Translations under genes and position numbers: made by a program
Shown: piece by piece, positions 33,451-42,225 of the stretch
Layout: each line of letters starts with the position of its first letter
Position numbering within the stretch: the stretch's first letter is position 1
The notes under the pieces: generated by a model
Seen by the model: only the letters and a program-made list of their open reading frames with translations
The model's database searches: none
Told to the model about the DNA's origin: nothing
NCBI RefSeq assembly: GCF_052156635.1
Contig: NZ_JBQKUO010000003.1
Location: 558,001 to 622,000 of the forward strand
DNA: 64,000 nucleotides
Direction of reading: 5' to 3'
DNA from: Nitrospina sp052156635
GTDB taxonomy: Bacteria; Nitrospinota; Nitrospinia; Nitrospinales; Nitrospinaceae

Positions 33451-33495
33451 TACTAGAATCAAACCCATACTAGGCGAAACTAAATCGAAAATCAA
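33451..33495 (-). promoter_or_regulatory. lexA promoter with TACTAG direct repeats (candidate operator)
   Basis: On the minus strand TTGATT (33490-33495) and TAGTAT (33467-33472) are 17 bases apart, a good sigma-70 promoter. The hexamer TACTAG on the plus strand occurs twice, at 33451-33456 and 33468-33473, one copy overlapping the -10 box. This is where an autoregulating LexA would bind. It does not match the E. coli CTGT-N8-ACAG box. Confidence 0.5.
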
Positions 33496-33551
33496 GATCG
33501 TTGATTAACGCCATATATTCAAAGATTAAGGCTTTCCCGGCGGATCGCCTG

Positions 33552-33560
33552 TGCTACACT
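33552..33560 (+). promoter_or_regulatory. Extended -10 box for arsenate reductase gene
   Basis: TG-C-TACACT ends 9 bases before the ATG at 33570, so transcription would begin about at the start codon. No ribosome site is visible, consistent with a leaderless mRNA. Confidence 0.4.
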
Positions 33561-33569
33561 TGGGCCACC

Positions 33570-34007
33570 ATGGGTCAGAAATGCAAAATCCTGTTTTTGT
33601 GCACCGGAAACTCGTGCCGGAGCCAGATGGCGGAGGGCTGGGCGCGCCACCTGAAGGGCGACGCCATCGAGGCGCATTCCGCCGGAGTGGACCCCAAAGG
33701 CCTGAATCCGCTGGCCGTCAAAGCCATGCGGGAGGCGGGGGTGGACATCTCCGGCCACGCCTCCAAGCACGTCGATGACGTCATGTCCGTGCCCTTCGAT
33801 TATGTCGTCACCGTGTGCGGTCATGCCGACGCCACCTGCCCGTCGTTTCCCGGCAAGGCACAGGTGGTGCACCGCGGTTTCGACGACCCGCCGCAGCTGG
33901 CCGCCGACGCGAAAACCGAAGAGGAAGCGATGGTGCATTACCGCCGCGTGCGCGACGAGATCAAAGCCTGCATCGAAACCCTGCCGGAGAGTTTGCATTG
34001 CCCATAA
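33570..34007 (+). CDS. arsC: Arsenate reductase, thioredoxin-dependent
   Basis: A 145-residue enzyme with the low-molecular-weight phosphatase fold. The P-loop is CX5R: Cys11 to Arg17 in CTGNSCRSQ. The shuttle cysteines Cys83 and Cys90 are in TVCGHADATCP, the pattern of thioredoxin-coupled ArsC. It reduces arsenate to arsenite in the cytoplasm. No arsenite pump or ArsR regulator lies next to it. I chose the ATG at 33570; a TTG at 33501 would add 23 residues without homology. It runs divergently from lexA and overlaps the next gene by 10 bases. Confidence 0.93.
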   Translation: MGQKCKILFLCTGNSCRSQMAEGWARHLKGDAIEAHSAGVDPKGLNPLAVKAMREAGVDISGHASKHVDDVMSVPFDYVVTVCGHADATCPSFPGKAQVVHRGFDDPPQLAADAKTEEEAMVHYRRVRDEIKACIETLPESLHCP

Positions 34008-34300
34008 TCCCGCACAAGGTGTTTTACTGGACGTGCCCGTTGCCGCTCCTGTTGTTCGGAACGTTCTGGTGGTACGTCAACCAGTTCGAGGGCTGGGGCC
34101 AGTGGGCCGCGGCGCCGATGCTCATTCTGCCCATCGCCTTCAGCTTCCTGGTGTCGAGCTGGGGGGTGGTGCTGATCGTGCAGGAACGCCTGCGCGAGCA
34201 ACCCGTCACCAACCTGGTGCTGGGTACCCTGGTGGGGGGATCGGTGGTCCTGCTCGCCTTCGTCCGCTGGCTGCACATGGAAGTGACACAAAGCTTTTAG
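33998..34300 (+). CDS. Small membrane protein downstream of arsC
   Basis: A 100-residue protein with three predicted membrane helices (about 10-28, 35-60, 72-92) and a short basic loop VQERLREQP between the second and third. I do not recognise a family. The start appears to be a TTG at 33998, seven bases after GGAGAG, overlapping arsC by 10 bases; a GTG at 34019 is the alternative. The overlap suggests translational coupling to arsC. A metallophosphoesterase gene follows 15 bases later. Confidence 0.65.
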   Translation: MPIIPHKVFYWTCPLPLLLFGTFWWYVNQFEGWGQWAAAPMLILPIAFSFLVSSWGVVLIVQERLREQPVTNLVLGTLVGGSVVLLAFVRWLHMEVTQSF

Positions 34301-34315
34301 ATCGAGGAGGCCCCC

Positions 34316-35431
34316 ATGCTCCGCCGATTCCAACCGCACCGACCTTGCCTTCTCCCGTACCTTCTCGCGCTGGTTTTCAGTGTCACCGGCATCCAGCCCG
34401 TTGCCGCGCATAAAGAAGAACAGATCAAGATGGTGGTGGTGGGCGACACCGGCATCGGCGAACGCGCCTACCGTCCGGGTTTCGATGCGGTGGTCTCCGC
34501 CATGCGAAATGAAGACGCCATGGTCCTTTTGCACCTGGGCGACTTCGTCTACCAGGATCAACTGTTTCCCGATACCTGCCCCGACCGCTACATTCACACC
34601 ATCAAGCAGACGCTGGCCGCGCCGTTTCCGGTGCGCGTGTTCGTTGCCGGGGACAACGACCTGCCGCCAGTCAAATGGAAACCGAAGGCTTCCGGTTGCT
34701 GGGACCAGATCGCGCCGATGGCCACGCCCTTCGACACATTGAAGGACGGGTCCACCGGAGAGCCGTCATCCGGACCCGGTGCGCGCGAGGGCGTCATGAA
34801 TCTCGAACTGGCCCTGATGGTGGTGCTCGATGCGTACGACTGGAAGGACCCGACCCCGTGGCTGAAGCCGCTGATCGAGAAAGCACGGTCGAAACATCAG
34901 TGGGTGATCGTGGCGCTCCACGAACCGGCGCTCACCACCGCGTGGTACGAGGAAAAGCGGCAGACGGTGTTGAAACAGATCAACGCGCTTTCGCCCGACC
35001 TCGTCTTCGCCGGCAACCAGCATTCCTACGAGCGGTTTTATCCTCTGGGTGTGCCGGATGACTACGGCAACCTTCCGTTTGTGGAGAAGTCGGATTACCT
35101 GCAGGGCGAAGGGGTGACGCACATTGTGGCGGGAGGCGGTGGGGCGACCTTCAAACCGTTCGCCGACCTTTCCGGCAGGGACAAAAACGCGGCCCCGCCG
35201 GAGGTGAAGCAGGCCCTGGCCAAACGGGCCCTCATGTTCCATTACCTGACTGTGGAAATGGACGACCACCGGCTGACGGTCCACACCTTCCGCGTGTGCA
35301 CGCCGGAGTCGGCGGAGGGGAATCCCCGCTGGCGACCCAATATGAAGGTGTGGAAGACAGTGCCCCTGGAATGCGACGGACAGCCGCCGGGGGTGACGCT
35401 TTACGATACGGTGACGATCCGCAATCCGTGA
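34316..35431 (+). CDS. Exported calcineurin-like metallophosphoesterase
   Basis: A 371-residue protein with a signal peptide (ending VAAH) and a metallophosphoesterase domain. Metal-binding motifs are VVVGDTGIG (GDxG), LHLGDFVY (GDxxY), VAGDNDLPP (GDND), VALHEPA (H) and FAGNQHSYER (GxxH, here with a Gln-His pair). The fold hydrolyses phosphomonoesters or diesters with two metal ions, in the periplasm. Its substrate is unknown. It follows the small membrane gene after GAGGAGG. It converges on the malate dehydrogenase gene with only 10 bases between stop codons. Confidence 0.88.
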   Translation: MLRRFQPHRPCLLPYLLALVFSVTGIQPVAAHKEEQIKMVVVGDTGIGERAYRPGFDAVVSAMRNEDAMVLLHLGDFVYQDQLFPDTCPDRYIHTIKQTLAAPFPVRVFVAGDNDLPPVKWKPKASGCWDQIAPMATPFDTLKDGSTGEPSSGPGAREGVMNLELALMVVLDAYDWKDPTPWLKPLIEKARSKHQWVIVALHEPALTTAWYEEKRQTVLKQINALSPDLVFAGNQHSYERFYPLGVPDDYGNLPFVEKSDYLQGEGVTHIVAGGGGATFKPFADLSGRDKNAAPPEVKQALAKRALMFHYLTVEMDDHRLTVHTFRVCTPESAEGNPRWRPNMKVWKTVPLECDGQPPGVTLYDTVTIRNP

Positions 35432-35441
35432 TCGGGAGCGA

Positions 35442-36386
35442 TCAGACTTTCTTGCCGAGGAACGCGTCCACTTCGTCGATGGTGACCTGCACGTCTCTCG
35501 CCGAGGTGTCCAGCATTTCCTTTTCTTCCGCCGTGAGGTCGAGCTCGATGATCTTGGTGATGCCGTTGTAACCCAGTTCCACCGGGACGCCGAAGAAGAT
35601 GCCCTTCCAGTTGTATTCCCCGTCCAGGTAGGCCGTGCAGGGCAGGATGCGTTTTTTGTCCTGCAGGATGGCTTCCACCATTTTCACGACCGAGGCCCCC
35701 GGTGCGAGGAACGCACTGCCGTTTTTAAGCAGGCCCACGATCTCCGCGCCGCCCTTGCGGGTGCGGTTCACCAGGCGCTCGATCTGGTCGGGTTTCATCA
35801 GGTTGGTGATGGAGATGCCGGAGACGGTGGTGTAGCGCGGCATCGGCACCATGGAGTCGCCATGCCCGCCCAGCACCATGGCGTCCACGTCCACCATTGA
35901 GCAGTTGAGTTCCAAAGCCACAAACGTGCGGAAGCGGGCCGAATCCAGCACTCCCGCCATGCCCATGACACGTTCCCGCGGCAGGCCGGAGATTTCCTTG
36001 GCCAGGTACACCATGGCGTCGAGCGGGTTGGAAACGACGATGATGATGGGGTTTTTGGAATACTTCATGATCTGCTCGGTCACGTTCTTGACGATCCCGG
36101 CATTGATTTTGAGCAGATCGGCGCGGTCCTGGCCCGGCTTGCGCGGTACGCCGGCGGTGATGACCACGATGTCGGAGTCGGCGGTGTCCTTGTAGTCGTT
36201 GGTGCCGACGATGAGGCTGTCGAATACCTGCAGGCAGCCGGACTGTTGCAGGTCCAGCGCCTTGCCCTGCGGCATGCCCTCCACGATGTCGATGAGAACG
36301 ACATCGCCGAGATTTTTGAAAGCGGTCAACTGGGCGACCGTGGTGCCCACCTGCCCGGCGCCCACAACGGTGATTTTTTTACGCAT
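35442..36386 (-). CDS. mdh: Malate dehydrogenase (LDH-like type)
   Basis: A 314-residue NAD-dependent enzyme interconverting malate and oxaloacetate in the TCA cycle. The NAD site is VVGAGQVGTT. The active-site arginines are in GVPRKPGQDR, where Arg rather than Gln marks malate over lactate specificity. The catalytic His is in GGHGDSMVP. The length matches the bacterial LDH-like MDH group (about 310 residues). AAGGATTT lies before the ATG. No TCA partner is adjacent, though fumarase (55299-56687) is 19 kb away. Confidence 0.95.
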   Translation of the reverse strand: MRKKITVVGAGQVGTTVAQLTAFKNLGDVVLIDIVEGMPQGKALDLQQSGCLQVFDSLIVGTNDYKDTADSDIVVITAGVPRKPGQDRADLLKINAGIVKNVTEQIMKYSKNPIIIVVSNPLDAMVYLAKEISGLPRERVMGMAGVLDSARFRTFVALELNCSMVDVDAMVLGGHGDSMVPMPRYTTVSGISITNLMKPDQIERLVNRTRKGGAEIVGLLKNGSAFLAPGASVVKMVEAILQDKKRILPCTAYLDGEYNWKGIFFGVPVELGYNGITKIIELDLTAEEKEMLDTSARDVQVTIDEVDAFLGKKV

Positions 36387-37064
36387 CGTCCGAAATCCTT
36401 ATTCTACGGAACCACGGAATCAATAAGGTGGGGACGACTCCTGCGGGCCCCACAGCTGTTGTTTACCTGTAAAACGGTCCGGAACCGGAAGCTGCCCGGT
36501 CCCCGTTTCCAATCCAAAGGCCGATCCGTTGAATCCGGAACCGGCAATTCCACACTTCGCGTGTCCTGTTTCCGCCGCCCCGGCCTCCTCCTTCGCTTCG
36601 TTTGGCAACAAACGCACCCGGTTTGTTATCTGAACGGAGGGAAGGGTCCAGCGAACTTCTGCAAATCGGCCCCTGGACGAAAGAACGGTATGAACGGACA
36701 AGACCTGACGTGTAAGCCTGACACGCTTGAATGAATGGGGTAAACTAAATTATAAGGCCCCCTTTGTCAAGCAAATTTGGCCTTCCGGCCGGGCCCTCGG
36801 CACGCAGAATCAACCACTTCCAGCGGGCCCCCGCAGCCCTGAAAATGACCGCGCCGGAAGGCGTGCAAGGCCTCTTGATTTATGACGCACAACGAATCCC
36901 GTTTCATGCAACCCGTCCGGCCCCCTTCGCCGGCTCTTTCGGAATCAACGGTTTTCCCTTTTCCCCATGATGCAAATCGTTTATAAATCCAACCTTTGGT
37001 ACGTGACGCCGCCGCCCCGGGCGGCAACGACCGCGCCGTCCCATCCGAACCGCACGGGTCTTTC
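36387..37064. other. 678-base divergent intergenic region
   Basis: The gap between mdh and glnD. The clearest signal is a rightward promoter-like pair, TTGAAT and TTATAA, 17 bases apart (36727-36755). Apart from that I see nothing firm. Small frames here (for example 36420-36701 on the minus strand) lack ribosome sites and domain features and were not called. No tRNA-like cloverleaf was evident. Confidence 0.45.
36727..36755 (+). promoter_or_regulatory. Candidate sigma-70 promoter upstream of glnD
   Basis: TTGAAT, a 17-base spacer and TTATAA. It is about 310 bases before the glnD ATG, so the leader would be long. Its use for glnD is inference. Confidence 0.35.
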
Positions 37065-39773
37065 ATGAACGAGATTTCCATACAATTTGAATTCGGAGCG
37101 GATTTCGCCCAACTGGAGGCGATTCCCGAAGACCCCCGTCAGCGCTCGGCGTACTTTCAGCGATTCAAGGCCTTCCTCAATAACAGCCGCGACAAGATCA
37201 AAGCCTGGCACCGCTCCGGCGCGGGCGGCCGCGAGGTGATCCAGGCGCACTGTGGCCTGATCGACGAAACCATCAAGCACGTGGTGCTGGCCATCGACGG
37301 ACTGGGGCCGTTCCGGGACGAAATCCTGGCCGACCGCTTTGCTCTGGTGGCGGTAGGGGGATACGGCCGCGGCGAGCTCAACCCCTGTTCGGACATCGAC
37401 CTGCTGTTCCTCCTCAACAAGAAGATGGACAGGAAGCTCGATGCCTTCATCCAGGAGGTCATCTCCGTTCTGTGGGGCATCGGCCTGGAGATCGGCCACA
37501 GTTGCCGTACCCTCAAGGAATGCCAGTCCCTGGCGCGGGACGATTCCACCGTGCGCACCTCCATGATCGAGACGCGGTTTCTCATCGGCGACCGGGCCCT
37601 GTACGGCAGGTTGTGGGACACTGTTTACAAAAACGTGCTCAAAAAGCACGCCCAGGACTACCTGGACACCACGCTCCGCAAATTCTTCTCCCGCTCGGAC
37701 GGCGGCGAAGGCGTCACCAGCCATCCGGAGCCCGACATCAAAAACGGTCCCGGCGGCCTGCGCGACTACCACGTCGCCATGTGGGCGGTGGCGATGTGCT
37801 TCGACGGGGCGTCTTTGAGCGAGATGAACCGCGACGACATCCTCGACGCGGACGAGTTGCAGACGCTCAAGAAGTCGGTCAACTTCCTCCTGCGGGTGCG
37901 CAACGAACTGCATTACCTGACGGGCAAGAAAGCCGACGTGCTGACGCGTTCCATCCAGATGGACCTCGCTCATCACCTGGGGTATGAGGGCGGCGGCACG
38001 GTGGCGGTGGAGCGGTTCATGCGCGACTACTTCCGTCACGCCACCCACATCCACACCATCTCCGAAGCGGTGTTCCACCGGTGCCTGGAGTCGCGTCCCC
38101 TCATCCAGAAAGTGATCACCACCTTCCAGCAGAAAAAATTGGGCCACGGGTTTTTCGCCTACAAATCGCAACTGCGCGTGGCCGACCACACCGACGATAT
38201 TTTCGAAAAAGACCGCTCGCTTCTCCTCACTGCGTTCACCCTGTGCCGCGACCATAAATTGGAACCTGGAGCGCATCTCAAACGCCTTGTCCGCCTGAAC
38301 AAACATTTTCTGGACGAGGACTTCATCCGCGGCCGGCAGGCCATCACGTTCCTGTTCGACCTGCTGCGGTCCAACCAGGCGTTTCCCCAGTTGAGGCAAC
38401 TGCACGAGGCGGGGGTGCTGGGTCAACTGCTTCCGGAATTCGAGGAGTCGCTGTTTGAGGTGCATTACGATTTCTACCACCGTTACACGAGCGACGAACA
38501 CGCCCTTCGCATGGTGCGGTTTCTGGAAGAACTGAACACCTCAAAGGAGACCAACCTGGAAAAACTCAAACAGGTTTATACCGGGCTTCCCGACCGCAGC
38601 ATCCTGAAGCTGGCCTGCCTGCTTCAGACCTTCGGCAACCGGCCGGAAGACCTGGATGGAGGCGACCAGAAAAGCCCGCTCACGGAAGTGGCCCAGCGCC
38701 TGCAATTGACCCCGAAACAGCAGGGCACGCTGCACTTTCTGGTCAAGAACAAGAACATGATGAACGAGCTCGCGTTCCATCACGACATCCATCATCCCCC
38801 CACCATCCGCGAGCTGGGCAGGCTGGCAGGTCAGCCGGAGCGGCTGGACCTCCTTCTTTTGATGAGTTACGCAGACCTGCGGGCGGTAGCGCCAGAGACC
38901 TGGACGGAATGGAAAAACATCCTGCTCACCGAGCTTTACCACCGCACCCGCAACTACCTGGTGCGCCCGGAATCCATCGACGAAAAACCCAAGGCCACGC
39001 GCAACGCCGTGTACAGCCTGCTGGCGGACGAGTTCGACCGCACCGTCATCAGCGACCATATGGGGACGATGCCGGAAGATTATTTCCTGACCGAGTCCTC
39101 GGAGGACATCGCCGACCACATCCGCCTCATCCAGGGCATGGGGGAGCGGCCGTTCAGCCTGAAGGCGACGTATCACGAAAAAGGGGGGTTCTACAACCTG
39201 GTGGTGGCCGGGCCGAGCGACATCCACCTGTTTAAAAACCTGGTCGGTACCCTCACCGCAAAGGCAATGAATATCCTGGGGGCGCAGATTTTTGCCGGCA
39301 ACGGCGGCCTGACCATCCTCATCATCCAGGTCAGCGCGCGCAATATCCAGAACGCGTACGACGACATGCCCGCCGTCTGGCGCGAGGTGGAAGACAACGT
39401 GATCCGCATTCTGGAACGCAAGGTCACGCTAAACGAACTCCTGCGAACCCGCACGCGTTTCCACAAACGAAGCGGGGAAAACGAGGGCATCGAGCCCAAA
39501 ATCCAGATCGAAAACTTCCCGGAAGACCGCTTTACCCGCGTTCGAATCGATGCACGCGACCACCCCGGCATGCTGTACAAGATCGTCTACACGCTGGCGC
39601 AGTTCGGCATTGAGCTGCACCGGGCGAAGATCGCCACCCGCGGCGGGCGCGGCATCGACATTTTTTCCGTGTCGCTGCGCGGCGGCAAAATCCTGTTCCA
39701 GCCGCTCATCCAGCGCATCAAGGAACAGATCATCCAGAGCCTGCTGGTGGAAAAACTGGAGGAGCTTCCCTGA
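37065..39773 (+). CDS. glnD: PII uridylyltransferase GlnD with degenerate HD domain
   Basis: A 902-residue nitrogen-sensor enzyme that uridylylates PII proteins. The nucleotidyltransferase domain is intact: GGYGRGELNPCSDIDLLFLL. Two C-terminal ACT domains follow, the last with DHPGMLYKIVYTLAQFGIEL. The central HD domain, which removes UMP in other GlnD proteins, lacks key metal ligands. The usual HD pair is Gln521-Thr522 (LACLLQTFG) and the later His is Lys563 (VKNKNMM); His479 (DEHALR) remains. So removal activity is probably weak or lost. The start at 37065 lacks a strong ribosome site; a GTG at 36996 is possible. A GNAT gene follows closely. Confidence 0.93.
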   Translation: MNEISIQFEFGADFAQLEAIPEDPRQRSAYFQRFKAFLNNSRDKIKAWHRSGAGGREVIQAHCGLIDETIKHVVLAIDGLGPFRDEILADRFALVAVGGYGRGELNPCSDIDLLFLLNKKMDRKLDAFIQEVISVLWGIGLEIGHSCRTLKECQSLARDDSTVRTSMIETRFLIGDRALYGRLWDTVYKNVLKKHAQDYLDTTLRKFFSRSDGGEGVTSHPEPDIKNGPGGLRDYHVAMWAVAMCFDGASLSEMNRDDILDADELQTLKKSVNFLLRVRNELHYLTGKKADVLTRSIQMDLAHHLGYEGGGTVAVERFMRDYFRHATHIHTISEAVFHRCLESRPLIQKVITTFQQKKLGHGFFAYKSQLRVADHTDDIFEKDRSLLLTAFTLCRDHKLEPGAHLKRLVRLNKHFLDEDFIRGRQAITFLFDLLRSNQAFPQLRQLHEAGVLGQLLPEFEESLFEVHYDFYHRYTSDEHALRMVRFLEELNTSKETNLEKLKQVYTGLPDRSILKLACLLQTFGNRPEDLDGGDQKSPLTEVAQRLQLTPKQQGTLHFLVKNKNMMNELAFHHDIHHPPTIRELGRLAGQPERLDLLLLMSYADLRAVAPETWTEWKNILLTELYHRTRNYLVRPESIDEKPKATRNAVYSLLADEFDRTVISDHMGTMPEDYFLTESSEDIADHIRLIQGMGERPFSLKATYHEKGGFYNLVVAGPSDIHLFKNLVGTLTAKAMNILGAQIFAGNGGLTILIIQVSARNIQNAYDDMPAVWREVEDNVIRILERKVTLNELLRTRTRFHKRSGENEGIEPKIQIENFPEDRFTRVRIDARDHPGMLYKIVYTLAQFGIELHRAKIATRGGRGIDIFSVSLRGGKILFQPLIQRIKEQIIQSLLVEKLEELP

Positions 39774-39779
39774 ACCGGA

Positions 39780-39785
39780 TATAAT
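39780..39785 (+). promoter_or_regulatory. TATAAT box just upstream of GNAT gene
   Basis: A perfect TATAAT lies 11 bases before the ATG at 39797. Transcription would start about 5 bases before the start codon, giving an almost leaderless mRNA. No good -35 is visible. Confidence 0.4.
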
Positions 39786-39796
39786 GACGGACCTGT

Positions 39797-40645
39797 ATGG
39801 AGGTGTTTTCCAAAGACGATCTCCCCGGCCTGAAAACCCTCTCTGAGGAAGCGGGCTGGGAGCACACGCAAGCCGACTGGGAAGCCATCCTGGAGTCCGG
39901 ATACGTGTGCGGTGAGCGGGACCAATCCGGCGCTCCCACTGCCTGCGGTGCGCTGTTCGACTACGGCCCGGCCCTGTGCACCCTGGGCATGCTGCTGGTC
40001 ACTCCGTCCCGGCAGAAACAAGGCGTAGGCCGAAAAATCGTCGAACACCTTCTCGACCGGCGCGAACCGAAAAACAAACCGGCCATGCTGGTGGCCGGAA
40101 GCCGCCTGAAAGAATATTACGAAAAGCTTGGGTTTCGTGAAGTGGAGCGCATCCACAAACTGGAGGCGCCGCCCAAAACCCCGCCGCCCGTTTCCACCTT
40201 TTCCCTGCAGCAGAGCATCCAGCCTTTGAAGGAACAGGATCTCGTCCCCGTGCTTTCCGTGGATCAGCAGGTGGCGGGCGCGGACCGGTCGCAACTGCTC
40301 CGCATCCGCTACCGGCAGACGGAAAAGACGCTCCGCATCACCAACCCGCAGGGAACCCTGCTGGGGTACGCGATGGGCGTGAAGCAGGACAAGCAGTTGC
40401 TCATCGGCCCACTCATCGCCTTCAACCGCTTCTCGGCAATCGACCTGCTCTCCGCGCTGATGGCGGACCACAACGGCGGACCGGTGCGCATCGACGTCTC
40501 CAGCCGGCGCGAAGACCTGGTGCAGACCCTGCTGGACGCGGGCTTCAAGGAACTCGACACCCAGCCGGTGATGGTGAAAGACGCGCCGTCGCTCCCCGGC
40601 AAACGCGATCACCTGTTCGCCCTCGCCTCCCAGGCGTGGGGATAG
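39797..40645 (+). CDS. GNAT family N-acetyltransferase, two-domain
   Basis: A 282-residue acyltransferase. Residues about 50-115 carry the GNAT core: LGMLLVTPSRQKQGVGRKIV is the acetyl-CoA pyrophosphate-binding stretch, and YYEKLGF its C-terminal strand. Residues about 150-280 are a second domain resembling the C-terminal half of two-domain GNATs. The substrate is unknown. It begins 23 bases after glnD but has its own TATAAT box, so it may be read from both. No neighbouring gene points to a pathway. Confidence 0.82.
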   Translation: MEVFSKDDLPGLKTLSEEAGWEHTQADWEAILESGYVCGERDQSGAPTACGALFDYGPALCTLGMLLVTPSRQKQGVGRKIVEHLLDRREPKNKPAMLVAGSRLKEYYEKLGFREVERIHKLEAPPKTPPPVSTFSLQQSIQPLKEQDLVPVLSVDQQVAGADRSQLLRIRYRQTEKTLRITNPQGTLLGYAMGVKQDKQLLIGPLIAFNRFSAIDLLSALMADHNGGPVRIDVSSRREDLVQTLLDAGFKELDTQPVMVKDAPSLPGKRDHLFALASQAWG

Positions 40646-40714
40646 GGAGGGACCCGGCCCCTTTGAGGCGGGGAAACCTGCTTTTCCTTCGAAATAAAAA
40701 GCCGTCCAGGCGTT

Positions 40715-41023
40715 CTATTTGTTCACTTCGCGGCCGAGCTGTTTTTCGACCGAGGCGATCTTCGAGTCCAGCCGCCCCGATTTGCCCTTGCGGTAGTCGA
40801 TCTTGATCGAGCAGGTGATGCGGCTGCAGTCGGAGCTCATCTTCTCGTAGCACTGCTTGATGACGCTCATCACCTCGTCCCATTCGCCTTCCAGGCAGGT
40901 GCCCATGGGGGTCAGGCGGTAGGGAACCCCGCTTTTCGAAACAATATCCAGAGAACGGCTGACGTAGGGGCTCAGGCTCTCCCCCTTGTCCATCGGCGAC
41001 ATGCTGAATTCCAAAAGGATCAT
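40715..41023 (-). CDS. MTH1187/YkoF family thiamine-binding-type protein
   Basis: A 102-residue cytoplasmic protein of the MTH1187 group. It starts with the family pattern ILLEFSMSPMDKGESLS and contains YRLTPMGTCLEGEWDEVM in the middle. The group has a ferredoxin-like fold that binds thiamine-like ligands. Length and motif order match the family throughout. GGAGAG precedes the ATG. It is convergent with the GNAT gene and divergent from pheA, with no thiamine gene nearby. Confidence 0.85.
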   Translation of the reverse strand: MILLEFSMSPMDKGESLSPYVSRSLDIVSKSGVPYRLTPMGTCLEGEWDEVMSVIKQCYEKMSSDCSRITCSIKIDYRKGKSGRLDSKIASVEKQLGREVNK

Positions 41024-41146
41024 GATGGTTTCTCTCCCTGATTACAATGAATTAACCCGCTAAATAGTGCTTGCATTTTAGGCGGGAAGTGTGGAATCAT
41101 CAAGGCCTCCCTCAGGGAAATTCCAAGAAAAGGCGGTAACACACGT

Positions 41147-42220
41147 TTGGGCAAAATTGACGAGATCCGTGACCGGATCGACAAGATCGATGAAAAGCTT
41201 CTGGAGCTTTTCAATCGGCGCGCCGATCTGGCCATCAAAATCGGCAAAGAGAAAAGCAAAAGGAACGAGTCGAATCATTTTCACGTCCCGCACCGGGAAC
41301 GCGAAATTTTCGAGCGCATGAAGCGCCTCAATGCGGGGCCCCTGCCTGCGCATTCCATCGAATCCATCTTCCGCGAAATTTTTTCGGCCACGCTGGCGCT
41401 GGAAAAACCCCTGCGCATCGCGTACCTCGGTCCGGAGACCACGTTTTCCCACCAGGCGGCGATCAAGGCGTTCGGTCATTCGTCCGTGTTCGAACCCGCG
41501 TCGTCCATCGAATCCATTTTCTCCATGGTGGAACGCGGTCACGTCGATTACGGCATCGTGCCCATCGAAAACTCGACCGAAGGCGTGGTCAACCTGACGC
41601 TCGACTGCTTCGTCGATTCCAACCTGCACATCTCGGACGAAGTCCTGCTCGGCATCAACCTGTACCTGCTGTCGAAGACCGGCAACCTCGACGACATCAA
41701 GGAAATGTATTCGCACCCGCAGCCCTTCGCACAGTGCCGGAGCTGGCTGAACCGCCACGCGGGCGGCATCGAGCAGATCCCGACTTCCAGCACCGCCGTC
41801 GCCGCCGAGATGGCGAGCAAACACAAGCACGCCGCCGCCATTGCGGGCAAGCTGGCCGCCGAATTTTACGATCTTAAAATCATCGCGGAAAAAATCGAAG
41901 ACCGCGCGCAGAACACGACGCGGTTCCTGGTGATCGGCAAGGAACCCGCGAAGAAGGCGAAACGCAACAAGACCTCGGTCATGTTTTCCATTCAGGACGA
42001 GGCCGGGTCCCTGCTCAAAATATTGCAGGTGTTCGGGCGAAACGAAATCAACCTGACCAAGATCCAGTCGCGGCCTTTGCGCAACCGGTCGTGGGAGTAC
42101 CTGTTCTTCGTCGATTTCGAAGGCCACATCGACGACCCCGGCATCGACAAAGTCATCAGGACCGTCAGCAAGCGGTGCATGTATTTCCGCGTGCTCGGTT
42201 CGTATCCGTGGAACGGCTGA
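41147..42220 (+). CDS. pheA: Bifunctional chorismate mutase/prephenate dehydratase
   Basis: A 357-residue P-protein of phenylalanine synthesis. The N-terminal 85 residues are the AroQ chorismate mutase helix bundle (IDKIDEKLLELFNRRADLA). The prephenate dehydratase domain begins RIAYLGPETTFS and has GIVPIENSTEGVV and the catalytic Thr in NTTRFLVIG. A C-terminal ACT domain contains IQSRPLR, the phenylalanine-binding ESRP-type motif. Translation starts at a TTG after AAGGCGG. It opens the run pheA-tyrA-cmk-rpsA, with feedback control by phenylalanine likely. Confidence 0.95.
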   Translation: MGKIDEIRDRIDKIDEKLLELFNRRADLAIKIGKEKSKRNESNHFHVPHREREIFERMKRLNAGPLPAHSIESIFREIFSATLALEKPLRIAYLGPETTFSHQAAIKAFGHSSVFEPASSIESIFSMVERGHVDYGIVPIENSTEGVVNLTLDCFVDSNLHISDEVLLGINLYLLSKTGNLDDIKEMYSHPQPFAQCRSWLNRHAGGIEQIPTSSTAVAAEMASKHKHAAAIAGKLAAEFYDLKIIAEKIEDRAQNTTRFLVIGKEPAKKAKRNKTSVMFSIQDEAGSLLKILQVFGRNEINLTKIQSRPLRNRSWEYLFFVDFEGHIDDPGIDKVIRTVSKRCMYFRVLGSYPWNG

Positions 42221-42225
42221 ACGTT

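Noticed and set aside
36420..36701. A 93-codon leftward frame between mdh and glnD
   Set aside because: No ribosome site, no domain pattern and mixed composition; likely chance.
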